Assembly: GCA_946478915.1 (NCBI GenBank)
Contig: CAMLER010000318.1
Location: 1-6,240, forward strand
From: an uncultured Chryseolinea sp.
GTDB lineage: Bacteria; Bacteroidota; Bacteroidia; Cytophagales; Cyclobacteriaceae
Length of the DNA stretch: 6,240 nucleotides
Direction: 5' to 3'
In this document: piece by piece, positions 1 to 5,706 of the stretch
How positions within the stretch are numbered: the stretch's first letter is position 1
How the letters are laid out: every line of letters starts with the position of its first letter
Position numbers and translations under genes: made by a program
Notes under the pieces: generated by a model
The model's input: the letters and a program-made list of their open reading frames with translations, nothing else
What the model was told of the DNA's origin: nothing
The model's database searches: none

Positions 1-1676
1 CTATCACGAATCTATTTCCAATTCCTGAAACAAGTGACGCGAAGAACCGTGTCTTCATTTCGGTGGGTCATCAACAAATGATGACCGATGCCATTAAGCC
101 TTTAGGCATATCGTTGTGGCAATTGACTTCATTTGCGCCGATGTCCAAGGCGGGAGGTCGCTTGTTTGTCGATATTACAGAGAGGCTTTCATCGGCACAA
201 AGCAGAACTGCTTTATTGGATGCGATGTCGCAACACGACCCGCTAATCCGAAGTGCCATCGACACATTGATTAAACGCGGAGATTTTCTTGAAAATACTG
301 TGGATGCGGCTGAGCCGGCATCTGCAATATCCAACAACTCAAGACCACCGGAAACTTTAATTGAAAGTGATCCATCCATTGTTGTTGATCTTATTAAGGC
401 CAGCGAAGCTTCTCTTACAGCACTTAAAGAAAATATTCAAACAAAATCGGGCACTGAATTGATCGACTTTATTCGCGAAGACGTACAGATGCATTTCCGA
501 AAAAGTTTGTTCGATCCTCGCAGTATTGCGGTAATCATGGCGGCTATTAATGCATCGATCTGGGTTAACGAAAAAATGAATGAGTGGTTAGGAGAAAAGA
601 ATGTGGCCGATATTCTTGCCCGATCCGCACCTGGAAACATCACTTCCGAAATGGGCTTGGAGTTGCTGGATGTGGCAGATACAATTCGTCCTTTTCCTGA
701 AGTAATTTCCTTCCTGGAGAACACTCAGTCAGAGAATTTTTTACATGAGCTTACTCAGTTCGAAGGAGGAAAAGAGGCGCAGGTTGCTATCAGAAAATAC
801 CTTGACAAATACGGAATGCGATGCGCCGGTGAAATTGATATCACCCGGCCACGATGGAGTGAGAAACCAACGATTTTGATTCCTGTCATTCTCAGTCATA
901 TAAGGACCTTCGAGCCGGGTGAAAGTATCCGTAAATATCAGAAAGGACGACAGGAAGCGCTTCAAAAAGAAGAAGAAATATTGACGAGGCTGAACCAACT
1001 ACACGATGGTGAACGAAAAGTGTCCGAAACGCGAAAGAAGATCAGCTTGATCCGGAGTTTTATCGGGTATCGTGAGTATCCAAAATACAGCATCGTTAGT
1101 CGCTATTTCGTGTATAAGCAGGCATTGCTCAAAGAAGCTGAGCGGTCGTTACAAGGACTGGGGATGCACGACATTCAGGATATCTATTATCTGACACTTC
1201 ACGAGATTCACCAGATGATTCAAACTGGCACGCTGGATTGCGAAATAATAGAACAACGAAAAGAAGAATACAAAAGACACCAGACAATGACGCCACCGCG
1301 TGTTATTACTTCCGATGGTGAAGTGATCGTCGGTCATTACAACCGGGAAAAGCTTCCAATGAATGCAATGCTTGGTCTTGCTGTCTCTTCGGGAGTTATC
1401 GAAGGACGCGCGCGGGTACTGACGAGTATGGACGATGCTGACATAGCTGATGGTGATATACTGGTGACTAAATTTACAGATCCAAGTTGGACGCCCTTAT
1501 TTGTAACGATCAAAGGCCTTGTTACCGAGGTCGGTGGACTGATGACTCATGGAGCTGTAATTGCTAGAGAGTATGGTCTTCCAGCGGTTGTCGGCGTTGA
1601 AAATGCAACGCATCTCATACGCGACGGACAGCGTATCCGGGTAGATGGTACTAATGGAATTGTGCAAATTTGCTGA
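1..1676 (+). CDS. rph: Rifamycin phosphotransferase (rifampin-inactivating), 5'-truncated by window edge
   Basis: The reading frame is open from the left edge (first full codon at position 3) to a TGA at 1674-1676, giving 557 visible residues. The family is about 870 residues, so roughly the N-terminal 310, the ATP-grasp domain, lie outside. A GTG at 63 is not the true start, because family sequence (LFPIPE, then FISVGHQQMMTD at 54-89) runs straight across it. The rifamycin-binding region follows, with NITSEMGLELLDVAD, YGMRCAGEIDITRPRW and REYPKYSIV blocks. The C-terminal swivelling His domain carries GGLMTHGAVIAREYG, with the phosphate-carrying His codon at 1548-1550. Known chemistry: ATP plus rifamycin gives 21-phosphorifamycin, AMP and phosphate. 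PEP synthase is less likely, because it has a PEP-binding barrel after the His domain and here the protein ends at the His domain. Substrate specificity is inferred from family similarity. No obvious terminator follows; heme oxygenase lies 84 nt downstream on the same strand. Confidence 0.9.
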   Translation, partial: ITNLFPIPETSDAKNRVFISVGHQQMMTDAIKPLGISLWQLTSFAPMSKAGGRLFVDITERLSSAQSRTALLDAMSQHDPLIRSAIDTLIKRGDFLENTVDAAEPASAISNNSRPPETLIESDPSIVVDLIKASEASLTALKENIQTKSGTELIDFIREDVQMHFRKSLFDPRSIAVIMAAINASIWVNEKMNEWLGEKNVADILARSAPGNITSEMGLELLDVADTIRPFPEVISFLENTQSENFLHELTQFEGGKEAQVAIRKYLDKYGMRCAGEIDITRPRWSEKPTILIPVILSHIRTFEPGESIRKYQKGRQEALQKEEEILTRLNQLHDGERKVSETRKKISLIRSFIGYREYPKYSIVSRYFVYKQALLKEAERSLQGLGMHDIQDIYYLTLHEIHQMIQTGTLDCEIIEQRKEEYKRHQTMTPPRVITSDGEVIVGHYNREKLPMNAMLGLAVSSGVIEGRARVLTSMDDADIADGDILVTKFTDPSWTPLFVTIKGLVTEVGGLMTHGAVIAREYGLPAVVGVENATHLIRDGQRIRVDGTNGIVQIC

Positions 1677-1683
1677 ACGGTGA

Positions 1684-1735
1684 GGCATAAGGGTATAAGG
1701 TATACGGATCGACCTTATTCCTTATTCCCTATTCC
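1684..1735 (+). repeat. Intergenic heptad-repeat hairpin, copy 1
   Basis: The left arm holds GGCATA (1684), GGTATA (1692) and GGTATA (1699). The right arm holds TATTCC at 1716, 1723 and 1730, exactly 7 nt apart. Bases 1691-1707 pair with 1713-1729 at 14 of 17 positions around an ATCGA loop. The mismatches are T1694/T1726, T1701/T1719 and C1705/T1715. The outer units 1684-1689 and 1730-1735 extend the stem with one bulged A (1690) and one C/T mismatch. It lies between rph and heme oxygenase. Similar elements occur in two other spacers of this window. Its function is unknown; a dispersed intergenic repeat, an RNA processing element or a protein-binding site are all possible. Confidence 0.75.
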
Positions 1736-1753
1736 TCCTTATTATTGAGGAAT
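1731..1753 (+). promoter_or_regulatory. Shine-Dalgarno of heme oxygenase within a possible 7-bp sequestering hairpin
   Basis: GAGGA at 1747-1751 is the only clear purine-rich ribosome binding site in the window. It touches the ATG at 1752 directly but sits 9 nt before the ATG at 1761, so it supports 1761 as the start. ATTCCTC at 1731-1737 is the exact reverse complement of GAGGAAT at 1747-1753, with a 9-nt loop, so the site could be hidden in a hairpin. The blocking strand overlaps the last right-arm unit (1730-1735) of the adjacent repeat hairpin. The pairing is seen directly; regulation by it is inference. Confidence 0.5.
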
Positions 1754-1760
1754 GAAGACA

Positions 1761-2321
1761 ATGACACTATCGGAGAGACTGAAATCCTTCACCCAGGTTG
1801 AGCATCAGGAAACGGAAAAGCTGTTGATCGAAAAAATAAAATCAATTCATTCCAAAGAAGACTACATTCTGATACTGAAAATATTCTACGGATATTTTGC
1901 ACCGGTCGAAAAGCAGATTCGAAACTTTCTAACCGCTGATGATTTACCTGATCTTCATAACCGCAGGAATATTTCGAGAATTATGGATGATTTGCGGGCG
2001 CTGGATTTCGACCAAAATATCTCGGTATCAACGATGCTCCCTGCCATTGAGAATTATTGTCATGCTGCTGGCGCCATGTATGTGCAGGAGGGATCCACCT
2101 TAGGTGGCCAGCACATTGCCCGAATGATTTCTACGAGAATCCCTGATACAGCTGGCGCACTCACGTTTTTTGATGGATATCAGGACAAGACTAATGAAAT
2201 GTGGAATTCATTCAAGGAGTTTATCAATTCGCGACTTACAAGCGAGGCAGAGGCTGAGCAGGCAATGGAGGGAGCTCGGCAAACGTTTGTAAAAATGAAA
2301 GAGTGGATATTGCTACATTAG
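1761..2321 (+). CDS. bphO: Biliverdin-producing heme oxygenase (bacteriophytochrome-associated type)
   Basis: This 186-residue protein has the heme oxygenase fold signatures. An N-terminal LSERLKSFTQVEHQETEK segment holds the likely proximal heme-ligand His15. A YVQEGSTLGG block (residues 107-116) is the glycine-rich distal helix that lets O2 reach the heme. The family oxidises heme with O2 and electrons to biliverdin, CO and Fe2+ in the cytoplasm. Its size suits bacterial single-domain enzymes, and no membrane anchor is seen. The start at 1761 is chosen because GAGGA at 1747-1751 lies 9 nt upstream; the in-frame ATG at 1752 (3 residues longer) abuts that site. The phytochrome gene begins about 530 nt downstream, with a response regulator gene between on the other strand, so supplying the chromophore is the probable job. 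Its TAG stop (2319-2321) overlaps the response regulator's stop on the opposite strand. A role in iron release from heme remains possible. Confidence 0.9.
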   Translation: MTLSERLKSFTQVEHQETEKLLIEKIKSIHSKEDYILILKIFYGYFAPVEKQIRNFLTADDLPDLHNRRNISRIMDDLRALDFDQNISVSTMLPAIENYCHAAGAMYVQEGSTLGGQHIARMISTRIPDTAGALTFFDGYQDKTNEMWNSFKEFINSRLTSEAEAEQAMEGARQTFVKMKEWILLH

Positions 2322-2749
2322 TCTCGTGGATCATCCAACGAATTGCCAATTTCGGGCGCCATTTGCAACATATTGCGGACATTGCGTTCAATTTCCTCAA
2401 TAGAAGAACCCTTGACAAGATATCCTGCGGCACCATTTTTCAACGCTTCGCTTTTGTACTGTTCATTCACAGAGCTGCTGTAAACTACAGCCGGAATATC
2501 TTTATAGCGGGCGTTCTCTTTTAGCTTCTGAAGTGCCTGCAATCCATTGAGGAAGGGCATATTATAATCGAGACTTATAAGCAGGGGCAGCGTTTCCTCT
2601 TCACATTTTGCCAGTTCCGAAAAAATCTCTTTCCCATTCTGTGCCCAAATCAAAGACACTGGCGGTAATAGTTGTTTACACGCATCTGCAATGAATGAAA
2701 AGTCATCTGGATCATCTTCTGCAATTAGTATTCTGATGGGTTGCGACAT
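2318..2749 (-). CDS. Single-domain CheY-like response regulator, Rcp1-type partner of the phytochrome
   Basis: This 143-residue protein is a stand-alone receiver domain with no output domain. It shows the acidic pair Asp12-Asp13 in ILIAEDDPDD, the phosphoacceptor Asp61 in LDYNMPFLNG, the switch Ser91 in VVYSSS, and the conserved Lys113 in YLVKGSS. The LDxNMPxxNG pattern is typical of the Rcp1 family that serves phytochrome-type kinases. The ATG at 2747-2749 is chosen because the receiver's first strand begins right after it (MSQPIRILIAEDD). An in-frame TTG ten codons upstream would add only a non-conserved tail. No clear Shine-Dalgarno is seen. The gene is divergent from the phytochrome across a 99-nt spacer and convergent with heme oxygenase, overlapping it by 4 nt. 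It probably takes phosphate from His541 of the phytochrome; this is inferred from family and position. The downstream effector is unknown. Confidence 0.92.
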   Translation of the reverse strand: MSQPIRILIAEDDPDDFSFIADACKQLLPPVSLIWAQNGKEIFSELAKCEEETLPLLISLDYNMPFLNGLQALQKLKENARYKDIPAVVYSSSVNEQYKSEALKNGAAGYLVKGSSIEEIERNVRNMLQMAPEIGNSLDDPRD

Positions 2750-2848
2750 GTACTTTGAATTACTACTTAAAATAAACAATTTTAACCAAATACCTATTTT
2801 GATTATTTACAACGGTTTCACTTACCGATGATCACCAAACTTAGATAA
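2750..2848. promoter_or_regulatory. Divergent promoter region between response regulator and bacteriophytochrome, with AT-rich dyad
   Basis: This AT-rich 99-nt spacer must drive both divergent genes unless they are read from further away. It contains a perfect 7-bp inverted repeat, TTAAAAT (2767-2773) and ATTTTAA (2779-2785), around an AAACA loop. The repeat lies 18-36 nt upstream of the response regulator start. A TAAGTTTG on the minus strand (2836-2843) fits the Bacteroidota -7 consensus TAnnTTTG, but no well-spaced -33 element accompanies it. Neither gene has a clear Shine-Dalgarno. The promoter role follows from the gene arrangement; the specific boxes are weak. Confidence 0.4.
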
Positions 2849-5128
2849 ATGGAACGTCAAAATTTCGACGCCATATTCTGTGGCAAACAGCACCTTCATG
2901 ATACAAATCAAATTCAGCCCCACGGCGTCGTAATAGTTGTTTCGAAAGAAGACTTCCGGATAATACAAGCCAGCGCTAATTTTGGTTCCATCTTTGGAAA
3001 CGATAGCCCGATCGGCAAACATCTGTCTGATGTTGTGCGCGATGAAACTTTCGAAGAAATCCAGAAGAAAGCTAGGGTTTCAACGGGTAGTTTATCCGTC
3101 ATATTATCGGTCAGATCTGAAGTGTCAAAGGATTATCTATCACTTATTCATGAAAAAGATGGATGCCTGATCATAGAAACGGAATTCCGGAATCTAATTG
3201 AGCACGCTCAAATCCCAATAAGTGTATTCTTGTCCCAACTCCAGGCTATAATGTCTGATATAAACAGATGTAACACGATTGAAGAAGTTGCTGCTGTATG
3301 TGCGAAGGAGATCAAAAGACTGTCTGGTTTTGATAAGGTTATGGTTTATTCTTTCGATGATGAATGGAACGGAACTGTGATCGCCGAGGAAATGGAAGAG
3401 GGAATGGATACGTACCTGGGATTAAAATTTCCTGCATCCGATGTGCCCAAACAGGCACGCGATCTTTACCTCAAAAATCCCTATCGGGTTATTCCTGACC
3501 GTGACTATCAACCGATAGACCTCATTCCGGAAATTAATCCAGTCACCGGTATGCGCACGAATCTATCGGGATCGAGGCTTCGAAGTGTGTTGCCTGTCCA
3601 TCTTGAATATCTGAAAAATATGAACGTCAAGGCATCGATGTCGACTCGAATTATTCATCGTGAACAATTGTGGGGATTGATTGCGTGTCATCATAGAACG
3701 GAAAAATTTCTTTCATTCGGAGAATGTTCAACATTCGAATTGCTTTCGAATGTGATATCATCCAAGGTTAGTTCAATCGTCAATCGCGACGCGCAGGACA
3801 CAACGCTCAGGCTAAAGGAATCATTTAATGACATTACTGATCATATTTTTATTTATGACAACATTCTAAATGCATTGATGAACTATCGGAAATCTCTGTT
3901 GAGGGTTTTGTCCGCAGAAGGCTTTGCTATATGTTGGGACGGTCGCATCGTCTCTCATGGACTCGTGCCGGAAAAGGAGGAGATCGAAGATTTGATCGAT
4001 TGGTTGAGTGAAAAAAAATTTTCAAAAGTTCTGTCCCTTAATTCCCTTTCTTCCGGCTACGAAAAAGCAAAAGCCTACGCTGACGTGGCCAGTGGTCTCC
4101 TCGCGATTGCTATCCAGCCCGATGAAAGAAGATACATACTTGCGTTCCGCGGAGAAGTTATTAAGAATGTTACCTGGGGCGGAAATCCCGACAACGTGCT
4201 AACTATACAAAAAGAGACAGGTACCTATCATCCGCGCAATTCATTTTCCGTTTGGAAGGAGACAGTTAGAAATACTTCAGCGCCGTGGTCACCGGAAGAA
4301 TTGTCGATCGCCGAGCGCTTCCGAAATGTGGTTGTAGAGCATACGTTGCAGTCACTTGCCAACAGCCTGGAAAAGAAAGTGCAGGAGAGGACAGAAGCAC
4401 TGGAATCAAGCAAGAGGGATCTGGAAATGACTTTCAACGAGCTTATGCAAATGACCTACGTAGCATCTCACGATCTGCAAGAGCCTGTGCGAAAAATTCA
4501 GGTATTCAGCAATAGGCTAAAGAATACTATCGGCGAGGGAAAGGGCCGTGAATCGTTAGATCGTGTGCTGGCGGCCAGCAAAAGAATCAGCGGATTGCTT
4601 GGAGACTTGGTGAACTATTCGCTGCTGTCGCACAATGCTGCGCAGTCGCCAACGGATCTGAATAAAATTGTGCAGGATGTAATTGCTGATTTTGATCTTG
4701 CCATTTCCGACAATGCAATTTCGATTGACGTATCTGAGCTACCTGTCGTTCAAGCCGTTCCTGATCAAATGAGACAGGTCTTTTACAGCTTGCTGAGTAA
4801 TGCTATAAAATTTGCCAAGCCGGATATTGCACTAAAGGTTACCATAAGAAGTTCGTGGGAAACCACCGAAGTGGATGACAACGCACCTTCACGCTATTGT
4901 CGAATAGATGTGGCAGACAATGGTGTAGGTTTTAATGAGATGTACTCGCATCGCGCCTTTGAAATGTTTGGAACACTTCACAACCGGGACCAATACGAAG
5001 GACGTGGAATTGGTTTAGCCATTGCCAAAAAGATTATAGACAGGTATCAGGGTACTATTAGCGCGTCTTCTGTAGCTGGGCAGGGATCAACGTTTACCTT
5101 AAGGCTTCCGGAGAAGATGGTGCTTTGA
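2849..5128 (+). CDS. bphP: Bacteriophytochrome sensor histidine kinase (PAS-GAF-PHY-HisKA-HATPase)
   Basis: At 759 residues this is a full-length cytoplasmic red/far-red photoreceptor kinase. Cys11 lies 11 residues before IQPHG, the place of the biliverdin-binding cysteine in bacteriophytochromes. That fixes the start at 2849, since an in-frame stop directly precedes it and the next Met is far past Cys11. The PAS domain spans about 20-110. The GAF domain (about 130-310) has FPASDVP (Asp198; DIP is usual), Tyr167, Tyr207, Arg213, Arg245, His251 and ACHH (His281-282). The PHY domain's tongue has WGG (443), PRNSF (462-466) and PW (479-480). A coiled linker with LEKKVQERTEALE leads to the H-box ASHDLQEPVRKI (His541), N-box Asn651, DNGVGF (690-695), GRGIGLA (718-724) and GQGSTF. 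All kinase residues are intact. Departures are listed under findings. Biliverdin probably comes from the upstream heme oxygenase, and phosphate probably goes to the divergent response regulator. Confidence 0.95.
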   Translation: MERQNFDAIFCGKQHLHDTNQIQPHGVVIVVSKEDFRIIQASANFGSIFGNDSPIGKHLSDVVRDETFEEIQKKARVSTGSLSVILSVRSEVSKDYLSLIHEKDGCLIIETEFRNLIEHAQIPISVFLSQLQAIMSDINRCNTIEEVAAVCAKEIKRLSGFDKVMVYSFDDEWNGTVIAEEMEEGMDTYLGLKFPASDVPKQARDLYLKNPYRVIPDRDYQPIDLIPEINPVTGMRTNLSGSRLRSVLPVHLEYLKNMNVKASMSTRIIHREQLWGLIACHHRTEKFLSFGECSTFELLSNVISSKVSSIVNRDAQDTTLRLKESFNDITDHIFIYDNILNALMNYRKSLLRVLSAEGFAICWDGRIVSHGLVPEKEEIEDLIDWLSEKKFSKVLSLNSLSSGYEKAKAYADVASGLLAIAIQPDERRYILAFRGEVIKNVTWGGNPDNVLTIQKETGTYHPRNSFSVWKETVRNTSAPWSPEELSIAERFRNVVVEHTLQSLANSLEKKVQERTEALESSKRDLEMTFNELMQMTYVASHDLQEPVRKIQVFSNRLKNTIGEGKGRESLDRVLAASKRISGLLGDLVNYSLLSHNAAQSPTDLNKIVQDVIADFDLAISDNAISIDVSELPVVQAVPDQMRQVFYSLLSNAIKFAKPDIALKVTIRSSWETTEVDDNAPSRYCRIDVADNGVGFNEMYSHRAFEMFGTLHNRDQYEGRGIGLAIAKKIIDRYQGTISASSVAGQGSTFTLRLPEKMVL

Positions 5129-5150
5129 TTCCTGTAAGACTAACGTAAAA

Positions 5151-5204
5151 GGGGGGGCTGGGATCGCCCTTATTCCCTATTCCTTTATTCCTTACTCCTA
5201 TTCC
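5151..5204 (+). repeat. Intergenic heptad-repeat element, copy 2 (degenerate left arm)
   Basis: The right arm holds TATTCC at 5171, 5178 and 5186, TACTCC at 5193 and TATTCC at 5199, spaced 6-8 nt. The junction GGATCGCCCTTATTCC closely matches GGATCGACCTTATTCC of copy 1. The left side is not GGYRTA here but a purine block with seven consecutive G (5151-5157), so the long paired stem of the other copies is not preserved. It lies between the convergent ends of the phytochrome and truncated hemoglobin genes, where it could also end transcription; only a short GGGC/GCCC stem (5155-5158 with 5166-5169) supports that. Confidence 0.6.
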
Positions 5205-5225
5205 TTAAACCTAAACTCCCCGACC

Positions 5226-5603
5226 TCACCGTAAAATCTCCTCTCTCGTCCCTTCAGCCACTTTCTTAACCTGCTCGATCAGCTCTTCAGCAATTCCCAG
5301 TTCCCGTAAAGTATTTGTTATGTTCTCAAGTACTGCATCAAAGTGAGCGTCATTCAGCCCGGCTTTAAGCAGGTGGGAGTGGCTTTCCTTCAATGATTTT
5401 CCGGAGAAGTTTATTGGCGCTCCGAACGCGTGAGCCAGAAATGTTTTCATTTTATAAGATTGAGTTTCCATATCCACCCATCTGAAGAAGTGGGCGATAC
5501 GCTCGTCGTTCATTACATGGGAATAGAAAATGTTGACGGCAGTATCCACTGCTTGCATGCCGCCTAGCTGGTGGAAGAGGGAGTTTGTGTTGGTAGAGTT
5601 CAT
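5226..5603 (-). CDS. glbN: Group 1 truncated hemoglobin
   Basis: The 125-residue protein matches the 2-over-2 globin family across its whole length. Visible marks are LFHQLGG at the N-terminus, FYSHV with distal Tyr27 (B10), FF at 39-40 (CD1 region), the AFGAP turn, the proximal heme ligand His75 (F8) in KESHSHL, and the HFDAV helix. By alignment from memory to Synechocystis and Mycobacterium proteins, E7 is Gln48 and E11 is Met52, where Gln is common. E10 is Lys51, so the His that binds iron in Synechocystis GlbN is missing. Family roles are O2 binding and nitric oxide detoxification; which applies here is not shown. The ATG at 5601-5603 gives a normal length. The gene is convergent with the phytochrome (97-nt gap) and follows the secreted-protein gene on the same strand after 103 nt. 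Repeat copy 3 fills that gap, so part of the repeat may be in its leader. Confidence 0.92.
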   Translation of the reverse strand: MNSTNTNSLFHQLGGMQAVDTAVNIFYSHVMNDERIAHFFRWVDMETQSYKMKTFLAHAFGAPINFSGKSLKESHSHLLKAGLNDAHFDAVLENITNTLRELGIAEELIEQVKKVAEGTREEILR

Positions 5604-5617
5604 TTGGTTGGTGATGG

Positions 5618-5706
5618 GGTATACGGTATATGGTGTAGATATAGCGTACAGGCATAGGGTGGCGTAAGGCTTCCCTTCCCCGACCCTTATCCTTTATTCC
5701 TATTCC
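5618..5706 (+). repeat. Intergenic heptad-repeat hairpin, copy 3
   Basis: Left-side units are GGTATA (5618), GGTATA (5625), GGTGTA (5632), GGCATA (5651) and GGCGTA (5661). Right-side units are TTATCC (5687), TATTCC (5695) and TATTCC (5701). Units 5618-5633 pair with 5691-5706 with single-base bulges, and T/T mismatches recur in the third position of the GGTATA units. An inner stem 5651-5669 with 5674-5692 pairs at 13 of 19 positions. The element fills almost the whole spacer between the truncated hemoglobin start and the stop of the upstream minus-strand gene; the stop codon at 5707-5709 directly abuts the last unit. Orientation on the plus strand is the same as in copies 1 and 2. Confidence 0.65.

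Noticed and set aside
63..65. GTG as the start of the first gene, and GTG at 6154-6156 as the start of the last
   Set aside because: In both cases the frame stays open to the window edge and family-like sequence continues upstream of the GTG, so both are internal codons of cut genes.
1677..1760. CRISPR-like array from the short spaced repeats
   Set aside because: Units are only 6-7 nt with no unique spacers of 30 nt or so and no cas genes nearby.
2303..2524. Plus-strand open frame across the 3' part of the response regulator gene
   Set aside because: It has no recognisable motif and lies opposite a clearly conserved receiver domain, so it is a by-product of the real gene's codons.
2836..2843. 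TAAGTTTG on the minus strand as a firm Bacteroidota -7 promoter box
   Set aside because: It matches the consensus, but the nearest upstream TTTG is only about 14 nt away instead of the expected roughly 19-21, so it is not reported as a separate promoter.
5151..5157. Run of seven G as a phase-variation tract
   Set aside because: It lies after the phytochrome stop and not in a coding region or a recognisable promoter, so slippage would not switch a gene in any visible way.
5151..5180. Intrinsic terminator between the phytochrome and truncated hemoglobin
   Set aside because: Only a 4-bp GGGC/GCCC stem is possible and there is no T-run after it; the segment is better described as the repeat element.
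5217..5225. TCCCCGACC shared between 5217-5225 and 5677-5685
   Set aside because: A 9-nt match in pyrimidine-rich sequence near two repeat copies, lying at different places relative to the heptads and absent from copy 1; not enough to call a separate element.
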